From Lasiosphaeris hirsuta (taxonomy: Eukaryota > Ascomycota > Sordariomycetes > Sordariales > Lasiosphaeriaceae): 64,000 nt of DNA. The stretch's first letter is position 1; every line of letters starts with the position of its first letter. Of the stretch, positions 7,810-18,600 are shown piece by piece. The translations under genes and the position numbers were made by a program. Under the pieces are notes generated by a model. The model did no database searches. It saw only the letters and a program-made list of their open reading frames with translations, and was not told the DNA's origin. The DNA lies in NCBI GenBank assembly GCA_030549175.1, contig JAUKUA010000005.1, positions 1,984,001 through 2,048,000 of the forward strand. Direction: 5' to 3'.

Positions 7810-9605
7810 TCAAACGAATATATCAACCTCCACTTGCCCGCCCGAGCGCCTTCTGTTGTAAATGGCGATGATAGCTTGGTCCCAGTCATCCTCACTGCAG
7901 ATGACACGCGGCCCGTATGGCGTCAATATCTCGAAAGCGGGGCTTTCGCCAGCCGCCTCCAGTGATGTCTTGAGGTATGTAAATGCACCGCGGGTGATGA
8001 TACTGTCCGTGTGGCGATACACGGCGGATGGGCTGAGGTCAGCCCAGTTGGTCTTGTCCTTGATGTAGATATGGTAGGTAAGCTTAGCATCGTCGGGGAC
8101 CTCAACCTCGTAGGAAAACTCAGAAGTATCGGATCGCCTTCGCTTCTTGTTGTTCGTCACATTTTTGACAAGTGAGTCAAGGAGCAATCTGGACTCTTGG
8201 GTGGGCAGTCGGGTGACTGCACGTCCTGTAGTACCAAAGCTGTCGAACAGCATCATCGTAGGCGACCGCAATCTAGTCGTAGTCGGGGTCGGGGTGTCTT
8301 CGGGTAGCTCAGCGGAATCCTCCTTTGCTTTGCTGCCTCGGTTCAGCTTTGATAGAGACTGCTTTTCACATATGATGACTCTGTACAGCAACATAACGAA
8401 GTGAATGATAAGCCTAACATGCTAGGTTAGTGACGAAATTGACAGGGTTAGATAAAAAGGGAATGGCGGACTTACATGGTTGAGCTTGTGGGCCAAAACA
8501 TGGTTCTCTCTTGGGCATTATGGCACCCAGGACCAAGCCACTTCGATCCCCACTCTTCGGAGCTCAGCATATGGAATGCGGCATTCAGGAAAGCTACCTT
8601 TGTGGCCAGGATGTGGTAGCCAGACTTCTCGTCGACAAGGGATTTGAATGGTGATGTTTTAAGGTACTTTTTGATGTCCTTAGTCAACATCTTACCGGTG
8701 TCAACGCCCAACTCAAGCCCATCGTATAGCTCTTTGAATTTGATAGATCGTCCTGCAACCCGTCAGCGGCTCTGCGTTGCGAGTAGGGGCGGGGGGGCTG
8801 GAGAAATAGACGGAAACTCACTGAGCGTAATATAGGGAGCAAGTACTTCAGCTTCCCTCGGGCTGCTATCGATCCGATAGGGAAGACGAATGTCCCGGTT
8901 GGTGGCAGCATCGGCGTAGCGGAAACCGGGGACCTTGGTTAAGGCAATGCCAGGGCCGCCGTGGTCAGCCACGCTGTCCTCACCGTTCTCGGTTTGGCTA
9001 GCCTGATGGCTGTCGCATTGGTGAGGTTCTGGGTGAGCATTAATAGGCCGAGCTTGGGTTTCGATGGTTCTCCAGAGTTCCTCCAGATGCGCATCGAGGT
9101 CTGGCTCGTCGAACGGGACAAGCTCGGGAGTGGGAAGATTGTGAGCAAAATTGTGAGTACTAACCACAGGATCACCTGAAGTGTGTCCGTCCTGGTACGA
9201 TAAAGAGGCGCCAGGAGGATCAGGGACGGTGGGGAAGGTGAGCTGGAATGCGCCGGCTACAGGACCTTCAGCTGCTGGTAATGCCTTTTGCGAGGGGAGC
9301 GGAGGCGATGAAGAGGTGGAATGCGACACCCGTGGCGATTGCTGTGGCGGGAGCGGCTGCTGTGGAAATGTGATTGCCGGGAAGCTGAGCTGAACAGAGG
9401 AGTTAGCCGCCTGCGGCGGGCTTGTATTTGGTATCAACAGTGCTGCCTCACGGTCCAACTCTCGTGGTGGCTCGATGGCTGGAGGACATGATTCTCCGTC
9501 TTCCGTAAAGAGGGAAGCGGCGTCATCGTCAGCTCCGCCAAAGAGAGAGTCCACGTCGTCTTCTCTGTTCTCGGGGACAAGCTCGCAATTGGGGTCTGTT
9601 CCCAT
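7810..9605 (-). CDS. hypothetical protein, disordered N-terminus
   Basis: I do not recognise this gene. Three exons read 9605-8822, 8752-8476 and 8413-7810, giving 554 aa. Intron 1 (69 nt) has GTGAGT and TTGCAG; intron 2 (62 nt) has GTAAGT, a CTAAC branch site and TTAG. A different acceptor (TACAG at about 8380) is also in phase and would remove 11 residues around the LIIHFVMLLY stretch. The first 180 residues are acidic, Pro/Ser/Gln-rich and probably disordered. The middle (KFKELYDGLELGVDTGKML to about residue 350) and the C-terminal block (residues about 440-554, ending QVEVDIFV) look folded and charged. A basic KKRRRSD near residue 430 suggests nuclear import. Nothing identifies a catalytic function. 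Confidence 0.7.
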
Positions 9606-10624
9606 TGTGATGGCGCCTCCCTTGGAGGTGTGTTTGTGTCTGAGCTGCTCGACTCAGTGGGGTTGGATTTTGCTACCCGTGGCGCCAACATGCGAGTCGA
9701 AATTTCCCAGGCAGCAAAGTGACGACCCTAACCCTTGCGCAACCTCAACATCCCGTCGCGCGGGACATCGTCTCTCCAAATTATCCAGAGTCAAGAATAG
9801 ATGCAACGATTAAGTATGTACTCTATAATTGCAAACACTGAACTGGTTCTGGAACCGTCTTTGCAGATAATTTCAAAATGGAAAACACGCAGGCATTCCT
9901 CGGACCTGCTCACACACTTCCTTTGCTTATTTACTCGGATCACCCTTCCCCGCAACACAAAGGAAGGGACCCCAAAGTAAAGTCATGCAGCAAGCACATT
10001 GGTACCGTAATATATCCACTCACAACCTTCATAAGGTAAGGAATATGTAGAACTAACTCCTTGCATGTCCTCTCATCCATGATATATGTCAGTCTAGGTC
10101 GTTCCCACGAGTTACTGACTCCTCACTTAAGGTGGCCGGGAGGCGTTATGATCTAACGGCAACCATTATCCACCAGTCTCATATCTGGTCTATATCCGAG
10201 ACCTCTACCCACGGTACCCTAGGATTCCAGCGGAACAGTCTTAAGTGTCACCCGTTGAGTCTCCCTTAGAGCTATCGGGGCATCTGAGCTAAATCGAGGG
10301 AAGGTAGTGTTGACTGGCTCGGGTTAGAACCCTCGGACCCTTCCTTCTTCTGCTTCTTTCTTTGACCATTATGACGCCAGTACCTGCAAATGCATCTTTA
10401 GAAGCATACACCCTAACATAAATTCCAACTCCAAGGCCTCAGGCGGCGGGGCCGCAATCGAGCCCCTCGAATTCTGCTTCAGAACGCCAGAAAACTAACA
10501 CCATCTTCGGTCTCTATCCAATACAGAAAGGCGAGTTAACAACATAACATGAACGGCTCTCGCTCAACACCACGCACAGCCCTAGTCAGGGAAAAAGGGG
10601 AACTACATAAAATGATGATTTGAT
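9606..10624. other. intergenic region
   Basis: About 1 kb of moderately AT-rich sequence between the start of the unknown gene and the tRNA-like gene. No coding sequence supported apart from very short open frames. Confidence 0.5.
10592..10596 (-). terminator. T-run downstream of the tRNA-like gene
   Basis: Five T residues on the minus strand about 30 nt past the tRNA 3' end; a possible polymerase III stop. Confidence 0.4.
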
Positions 10625-10735
10625 TGACAACTGTGAGATCCGAACTCACGCCCCTTTTGAGAACGCAATACACCTTGTGTAGAGGCGAGGGATGGATCCC
10701 CGGGTGTGTCGCCTTAACCACTCGGCCAAGTTGCC
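10625..10735 (-). tRNA. class II tRNA-like gene (Ser/Leu type) with intron-sized insertion, possibly degenerate
   Basis: Acceptor strands GGCAACT (10735 down) and AGTTGTC (10632-10626) pair over seven positions with one G-U. The A box TGGCCGAGTGG is perfect. The T arm GTGAG TTCGGAT CTCAC pairs fully, with one change from the B-box consensus. The 111-nt length is what an 82-nt class II tRNA plus an intron of about 28 nt would give. A long variable arm (TCTC/GGGG) fits Ser or Leu. The anticodon stem ACACA/GGTGT has one mismatch, and the expected loop begins CCCGGG, lacking the universal U33, so I cannot assign an anticodon. It may be a diverged tRNA-Ser gene or a pseudogene with a working internal promoter. 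Confidence 0.55.
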
Positions 10736-11378
10736 TGATTCCATGATTGAATTTGTACCGAGTACCAATATGTATCCACCTAGTTTGTATTCCGTACCGC
10801 AACATTTCAAAACGGAGAAAATAGATGCGGCCATAACCAACCAGCGAGGTGATGATATGTATTTATTTTGAGCCTCTGGTCTACAGCCTAATCCACTGTG
10901 ATCTTGACATTGGTGACAGTACCGCGATCCCCTACCAGGGCCAGCAGGGGGAACAAACAAGAGCTAAGCCAAGCCGGCGTCAGGGTGATGGCTTTTGTCA
11001 AATTCAGCCCTGTTCTTTCTCTTCCAATCGGAGCCCAAATCAAGAGTGGCTGAAAGCGGAAAGCTGGAAATTTGACGCTGGAAGCGACTATCCCTGCCAG
11101 AGAGTGGATGTCCACTTGAACTTGTGGATGTGTGACAGCGGCAAGGCTTTCCTTCTTTCCCAAGTCCTAATTCTAAGTGTAGGACTTTTCAGCTCATGTT
11201 TCTATGGTTAGCTTCCAGCCCGGGGCAGGCAGGAAACTCGAAAAGGACAAACCCCCTCGTCTATCCCTGCTCGGCCCTAGAAATGCAGGGGAATCACCAC
11301 CATCTTGTCCGGCCTCTCCAAACCCGTCTCGTCTAGCAAAGTCTATCCAAAAACGATGCAGCAACAGCAACGCGCCTC
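10736..11378. other. intergenic region
   Basis: 3' flank of the gluconolactonase-like gene and 5' flank of the tRNA-like gene. No coding sequence supported. Confidence 0.5.
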
Positions 11379-12149
11379 TCAAGCACCCAGCTTGACCGGA
11401 TAATGTGCCAGCCCCGTAGCCCCCACGTCTACCCTGAATAGGCCACCGCCATACCGCTTGCTGTTCCCTTCGCCCTCGTCGTCCTCGGCGCTCGTGATGA
11501 AGAGCTCGGTGCCGACAAACTCGCAGCACGTAATGTGCTTGGTAGGCAAGTTTACCTGCCCGATGACCTTGCCTGCGGGCGAGATCTTGATGATGCGGCC
11601 CTCGCCCCAGACGGCGTGCCAGACGTTGCCATCCGTGTCGACGCGAAAGCCGTCGGGCTCGCCCGCCCCAGGGTGTTGGTAGAAGATGCGCTCGTCAGAC
11701 AGGCTGCCGTCGGCGCCGTAGTCCCACGCGAGCATCTGTCTGTCTGACGAGTGCGTAAAGTACATGGTCTTCTGGTCGGGCGACCAGCCAATCGAGTTGG
11801 GAATAGTCAGCCCCGTGCGCGTGGCCTCGCGCGCTTCCTTCGACGTCGCCAGCAGTGATGATGCCGGCTTGTTGACAAGGTCAAACTTGAAGAGGGAGCC
11901 TGTGCGTTGCGGCGCTCCCCCCACGGGGCATCGTGTTAGAATGTTCCACATGTGAGCAACACAAGACTCTTGCATCATGGGTCCCTCTCCACCCCCGTGC
12001 TGCCTACGGTGGTTCCAGAAAACAGACAACACGCGGGGACCATGATGCCGCTCATGCCCGTTCATGGGACCCAATGCCAAGGTGTCAAGTGCCGATGCAG
12101 GTATGGATGTGTGGCCACGTGGAAAGGAGACAGTGGTGCACCGGATAGA

Positions 12150-12189
<40 letters not shown>

Positions 12190-12647
12190 GGGAGACGCTC
12201 ACCTTCGGGTTCAAAGGGGCCAAAGCCGAAGTCGGTCATGGTGCCGAGCCAAAAGCGGCCGTGCGGGTCGGCGGCTCCGTCGTTGCTCCTGATCCGCGCG
12301 CTGCTGTCGTCGCAGTCGTCGCCATCGGCAAACTTGGCTAGATACTCGTACTGACCCGTCTTGCGGTCGAGCAGGGCAATGCCGTACTTGACCCCAATCA
12401 AGATCTTGTCCTGGGAGTCGATCCCGTCGATATTGGCCGTCACGGTAACCGGCAGGTCGAGCTGGACCGTCTTGAGCGAGTCAGGTCCGTCGCTCAGCGA
12501 GACGGTGTGGACTTGCTTCTTCTTGATGTCGACGAAGCGCAGGGTATTGGTTGCCTCTTCGAAGTAGGGGCCTTCCCCGAGGAGACAGTGGAGATTGAGG
12601 TACGGCTCGGTGACGTGCCACTGCGGGATCTCGCTCTGGTCCGTCAT
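11379..12647 (-). CDS. SMP-30/gluconolactonase/LRE-like protein (regucalcin family)
   Basis: Two exons, 12647-12203 and 11899-11379, give 321 aa, close to the usual 300-330. Six-bladed beta-propeller family motifs are present: LLGEGPYF with the metal-binding Glu near residue 22, RSNDGAADPHGRFWLGTM in the middle, IPNSIGWSPDQKTMYFTHS, then GEPDGFRVDTDGNVWHAVWG. Family members hydrolyse sugar lactones using a divalent metal. I start at MTDQSE; the frame extends upstream to 12908, but that part is basic and low in similarity, although a mitochondrial presequence cannot be excluded. The intron is unusually long at 303 nt (GTGAGC to CACAG) and holds an (AG)n run. Reading through it would keep the frame open, so automated calls may wrongly merge it into the protein. 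Confidence 0.88.
12153..12191. repeat. (AG)n microsatellite inside the gluconolactonase intron
   Basis: About 19 AG units with one AC interruption. On the transcribed strand it is a (CT)n pyrimidine tract. Confidence 0.9.
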
Positions 12648-15600
12648 GGTACTTCTTCGTCGGTGCAGTTGCCACGCCCTTGACAGTTGATGCGGTGGAA
12701 TCTGGCGATTCGACGACACAAGAGAACCGAATCCACTTTTGGGCTTTGCAAGCGTCGGGTCGGTCCGGCTCGATGCAGCGGCAGCAGGACCAGAAACAGT
12801 CAGGATTGTTGCACGAGGAGCGATGCTTGCTTGATGACGCCACGCTGTCTTGCTGATGTCTGTCACGCCTGTCGTGTTCTCGTCAGGACGCCTGCAGAAA
12901 GAACCCACAAGCCGGTTCGATTCCTAATGACGATAGCCGGAATGAGGCAGCGTACGACTGTGGAGACAACAAGCAGCAACACTCTGACCCAAGAGCTGAC
13001 CGCTTCGGCCAACCCGCAACGGCATCGTCATTTCTATAGCTTTTGGTCTGTAGCGCGACCCCGCGAAAGAAGCGGGACAGCCACCCTGCCGCCGACTGGA
13101 GTCGTGCAGAAACGGGGACGAAGCCGAGTCCTCGGCCGGAACACGGGCCTCTGATCCGTTGCAGCCCCGTCGCGATTGACAGCCGAGTGGGAGAAGTGCC
13201 GGGTGAGAGAGCTTCTTAAGCTTGTCTCGGCCCAAAGGCATCGAGACGGAGACAAGAGGAGAGGGGAGAGAGACATACGGCCCGGCTTCTGACCTGGTGG
13301 CTTCCTTCCTTGCATTTGCACTTGCGACGTCTGCACACTTGCTGCAACGGCGACCATGAGTACCAGGTTCTCGTCGAGTGCCCCTGGAGAAACCGTGGGA
13401 AAGAGCATCGAGGCAGAAGCGCGTGCCCTCGTGCCGTCCCAAAACCGTAGAATTCCGCGAGAAGCGGACTTCTTTCCACCCCGCCATGCAAAGCGCCCAA
13501 TCACCTGAGCATTTGGACATGCACCTCAGTCGCTCAATGGAAACAAAAAAGAAAGTTCGTGACTGCGACTGACAATCTCGCAAAACCTGGAATTTCTGGG
13601 GGGCACTAGACACTGTGAGGGGAAGGAGGATACGACACGGCGGGGGGAATAACCTCCAGGGCTCTCTCTCTCGGCTCCTGCTGACCACGCCGAACCCAGA
13701 AGGGAAAGGGCTTGAGGGGTCTGAAGAGGGGGGGAGGGGGCGCCAACGCGTCGCCAGCGAGCTGGGTAGCTACCGATTTGGTGCCCAACCTCGAGCCACA
13801 TTTTATTTTTTTTTTCCTTCCTGAAACGTCCAAACCGCCATCGCCCGCTAGGTAGTCGCCCGCCCTCCCCGTTCTTGGAATACATGCCTGTGCTCAATAC
13901 AGGAAGGAATACTCCGCAAGAAAAACCTGTTCGTGGCTGGCTCCTGCAAAGATGAAGTAGCGCATCTAAGTTTTTTGTTTCTGTCTATTTTCCCTCATCC
14001 TTAAATCGCTTGCGCGCTAGCCCGTGTCCATTTGCTCGGGAAGCATTCCGGGCCACCGGGCAAGCTTGCTGTCCCTCTCTTATCTTCACCGCCCGTCCAA
14101 TGTTGTGTTTATTCGCCCATTGGGCTGCATGATGGCCACTTTTCGTGAGCCTTGCCCTGCGAGTGCTCAGACACATGATCGACGGCTGCTGCATGCCACA
14201 ACCGCCCTGGGTCAACGGGGGTGCGCGAGGCTCCATCAGGCCATGCTGCATCATCCACCCATACGGCGTTCCCCGTAGGGACAGGAGCTGGAGAAGGGGG
14301 TTGGGGGCAGCATCGCCGACCGGCAAGGCGCGCGCTCACGTCCAAGAGATTCTCGCGAGGCGTTCGTCCAATGCGGTTTGCTGTGCCCGAACGACCGACC
14401 GGGGGTCATGTTGCAGAACTTGCAGCAGGCTGGTTGGGCCCGAGGCATTGATGACCACCCATTGCCAGCCCGGAAACGCGAGGCTTGCATATCAACGATG
14501 TCCGGTGAGAAGCGGTCGGACTCGGCCTTGCCAAATCCGAAATGGGACTTGCGCGTTGGCCGGATATGTCATATTCTTTTTCTTTTTCTCTCTTTCCAAT
14601 ACAAAAAAAAACCTGTGTTTGGAATTTTTTTCGGCGGGAGTCTGGGGGACCATGACCATGTCCCTGACAGCGCAGGAGCACTCGCATGAGAGAAGAAGGG
14701 GATGAAATATTAGGGACGGAAATCATCTTGCATCCTGCCGTGACACCATTAGACTGGGCACAGATACGGATACCATCACAGATTCCCTGCAACTAGGTCG
14801 TCTTAGGCGGCGTTCGGTGTCCACGCATCCACCGGTACAGCTCGGATGCTCTGGAGAGAGCTCCAAGGCGGGAGGATGGGCGTGGTGTGCAGACGGCCAA
14901 GGGACGACATCGATTGCGCACTGGGGCAACCTGGCTAATAACTGACGCAGAAAGACACTGCAGGGCTGGGCCTGGCTGGTGTCTCCAGGCCTCTTCCCTC
15001 CCGAGTTCACAGTGCCCACAGTTCTTACAGAAAGTCGACACAGGGAAAAGCGCGTGCGAGGCGAGGTTCGGCGTCTGGTTCGCCCAGGACAGCTGGCTGT
15101 GTCTGCGCTGCAAGCTTCCGATGCACCTCGCTGCATGCCATCTGCTGCACAGGTTCTTCCCGCTCCGCTATCATGTTCTAGGATGTGTGAGTTGGCAGCT
15201 ATGGCTGAGGTAACGGGCCCAATCTCCACCTCGTTTTTCGTGATGCTATCATGGCTGCCGAGAATGTCGGTCAGCTCAGCGGTAGTAGATATCCGCCTCC
15301 AAGACGAAGCTGGTCGGCACAGAGAGAGGGAGTGAGCCTCCCGATTTATTTTCCGAGGGCCGCCACCAATTGTCGGGTATCTGCTGCCCATTGTCGCTAC
15401 ATACTGAGTAGGAAAATCAAGCCTTAGCTCAGCGGCTGTGTAACATCAAGGGAGAAGGGACGGGCCGGGAGGGACGCGGGACTATCCTTAACTTCGGAAA
15501 ATACATGAAATGCGAACGACGCGAATTGTCGTCCCGCCGAGAGAAATTTCCGCAAGAAATAGAGCGTTCTTCAGGGGGAGGTTTCTTGAGCTAGTTTCGG

Positions 15601-18600
15601 CAGGTTGAGGGATGTCCTGTGAGAAAGAGCCCCAGTCCTCCGTACTCCATAACCCCGGAGCGGTCAAGGGAAGGTGAGTGGATCGGTGTCTTTGACTTCT
15701 TCTCCTTGTAAGTTGTGGGGGTACATACACGCAATAGGAAAAGAAAGGAGACAAAATTGACTCGCTTGTTGAGACTTGAGACCAAGAACAACAATCGCGT
15801 GCTGGCTCTTCTCGTCTCCTGGTCCGCTGTTTGGCCCCGTTGTGGTGGCTCCGTCTGGTGACATGCTTTCGTTGCGGATCACTGAAGTCAGCCACAGCTT
15901 ACACGCCCCGATTCCTCCTGTCCTTCCCCACATGACGACGACTGGCTTTGGTGACTTGATTAAAATAAAATGTCTCATCATCCATCCCCCTGCTCGGTCC
16001 TGATCATGCCTCCTTTCACCTTGCTTTTGTCACCTGCGTTTGCTGCTTGCCAAGGTGTGTGCCAGAACCCTTTTTGACGCCTCACGATATCAAATCATCC
16101 TCCAGTGACCAGAGTTTTCCAGGCACCAAGGTGTCAGGGGCCCATTTGAGAATAGTAATGGCAGGGCGAAACTCTGGGGGTAGGGGCTTGGGCCCTTGGG
16201 TTACACTTTGCGTCCCGACCCCAGACCTGTCTGCGAATCGGCCGTTTTTCTAATCTTTGACATTTTTTGTTTTGTTTTTAGCCGTCCTCCCGCGATTACC
16301 CATCCTCGCCATCATGGTGAGAATCGACTGCCAGCTAGAGGTGGCTAGCTGAAGAGATTGGCAATTTTGGAGCCGTCTTCCGGCCCAGATCGCTCCGTTT
16401 TGGCTCTGAATACCAATCGCCCGGAAGTGGTAGATCAACAAGGCGACATGTGACAAGTGACGCCAAAATGGGAGAGGGGTTCGCCGTGAGGCCCGTCACA
16501 TCCACTACGGATACTGTACACCTAGCTAGCGAGCCCCTCAGGCCTTGGGGGCTGGGGTAGCCCGTTGACGCAGTGGATATCTGTCGCTAGCTGTGGGTTA
16601 GGTCGGTGGACGCGGACGGTCAGTCAGCCAGCCCATGATGCGCTTCTCAAGTTCCCTTCCTCCAGTTTTGATGTTGTCGCGAACCCATGTTTTCTGTCAG
16701 GCGGGTCCTCGGTTCTCCAGCTTTTTCACAGGCCCAGATGGGGGTTCGCACGAGTCGCGTGCCTGGGCGTCTAGCGCGCACTAGCTGGCGGAACGAGCCG
16801 GCTTTCCCAGCCCAGAAAACCAGTTGGTTTGGTCGATTTTTGCAGTTAGTGATCGCGGTCGCATAACCGGCCGCAGAAGGCAGCCGGCAGCAGCCTCATT
16901 CTTCCCTGGCCGACTTGGAAATGCGGAACGCACGGTGATGACGTGCAAAGGGCCGGCTGGCAGTCAACCCGTCAAGTGCCCCCCCCCCCTTCCCTCGGAA
17001 GCCTCTGAGCAGGAGCCGGCTCCAAATGAACGCCAGCATGGGTGGCTCGGATCAGCAGCAGCCACGCCATCCATCGCACACCCGCACACCATGTTTGCGC
17101 ATGCGCTGCCTGCAGGACAGCCCAAGTCTGACTGCGGGCGGCGTTGTCCAAATTTTCAGGCGTCAATGCAACAGGCCAGAGACAGCGTGGTTCCTTGCCA
17201 GTTGCAGGAAAAAGAGGGAGAGGGAAATGGCGAGGGATAGCGGGGGATGAAGAGATCACGCTGTAAAAATAAAATCAGACGGAAAAAGAGACGGGAGTCG
17301 GGAGTGGTCAGCACACCCGTATTTTGTGCGCGGCCAATCACACAGGAGCCAGACGGGATGCGGGAAACCGTTGGACTGGATCCATGGCATCTTGTGTCAT
17401 TCGAACATGTGGTCCAAACCGGCCGGCAAGGTGGGTGGTCGGATTACACGAGGGATGCTTGCTCAGAAGGGCCCGAGAGCGGCCTGGCCGTCCTGGCCAC
17501 CTTGGATTGGAAGCATTTGGAAAATTCGAACCAAGCCGCACGATGAGGCATCCTTGCTGGAGACCGCCGAACTGCAACTACGAAGTACCAATTTGGAATA
17601 GGTACACCAAGCAACGCGGCCTCGAGGCCATGTACTGCACATGCATACATTGTCGAACTATTATGCTCAGTAGAGAAGGAGTCGTGATGGAACCGTGCCA
17701 GAGGGGTGACTTGAGGTGTTGCAGCGTGTCTTGGATTATAGTGCACATACATGACGCTACAGAGATTGGCCCTGAAGTGCTAGGCGCCAATCAACGTAAC
17801 TGCCCTGAATCTCGACAGCGTGGCGACGAAGATCTTAAACCCCGACAGCCCTGAAGTCCCGAGGAGTGAGGGTTGAGCGGGCGAATGACTGAGAGGAGTT
17901 TGGGCTGCCGTTAAATGAATTGCAAGGTACGGTTTCCGTGATGCAACCCAACCTGCGGCTAGCTTCACCACGTTTGTCCACGCCGCTGGCTGCTAGCGAG
18001 GTGTTGTCGCTTTACCCGCCGTCTGGTCTCGATGGGCCGACATGACGATAGATCTTTTTTATTCTCTGTTCGACGGCAGAATGACAGCTTGGCCACAGCT
18101 GCAGATGCTACATAGCGTCACGAGCCAGACAATGCCAGACATGTGTGTGTTGGCAGTCGATCTAGACTCGAGGTCTGCGGTAGGGGCTATCCAAGTGCCC
18201 CATGTACGGAAAAGTGTGGCAGACCGGCAAGCTGGGCAAGTTATAGCCAAGGTCGGGAGCATGCGTCGGCCAGATACTACGCAGGCTATAGCGTATGTTA
18301 GTGTAGGGCGCATGTTTGGACCTAGTGTAGGGTTCTGCAGCCTCTGCGCTGCAGCAAAGGCGGTGGGCGACGCGACAACAAGAGATTCTCTACGACAAGT
18401 TGAGGATGGGGGGAGAGGGTGCGGTGACGTTGCTGGGACTAGGATGTTCCGTGTTCCGCGAGAGGACGACCAGCCATCAATGAGCCAAAACGCTCTGGCG
18501 GGAAGGCACTAGTCCTCTTTTCACCATCGTCCCTGCAGCTTCTCTCCACCGCCTTGACCACCAGATCTGCTCGACGAATTCTGGAGAACGGCAGGTAGCT

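Noticed and set aside
12904..12930. Perfect B-box-like GGTTCGATTCC
   Set aside because: Flanks do not pair as a T arm and no A box precedes it, so it is not a tRNA.
12924..13688. 254-codon minus-strand frame
   Set aside because: Overlaps several others, no motifs, no similarity recognised; probably chance in GC-rich DNA.
14723..15391. 222-codon minus-strand frame in the gene-poor region
   Set aside because: Cys/Arg/Ser-rich translation with no domain pattern or plausible splice partners.
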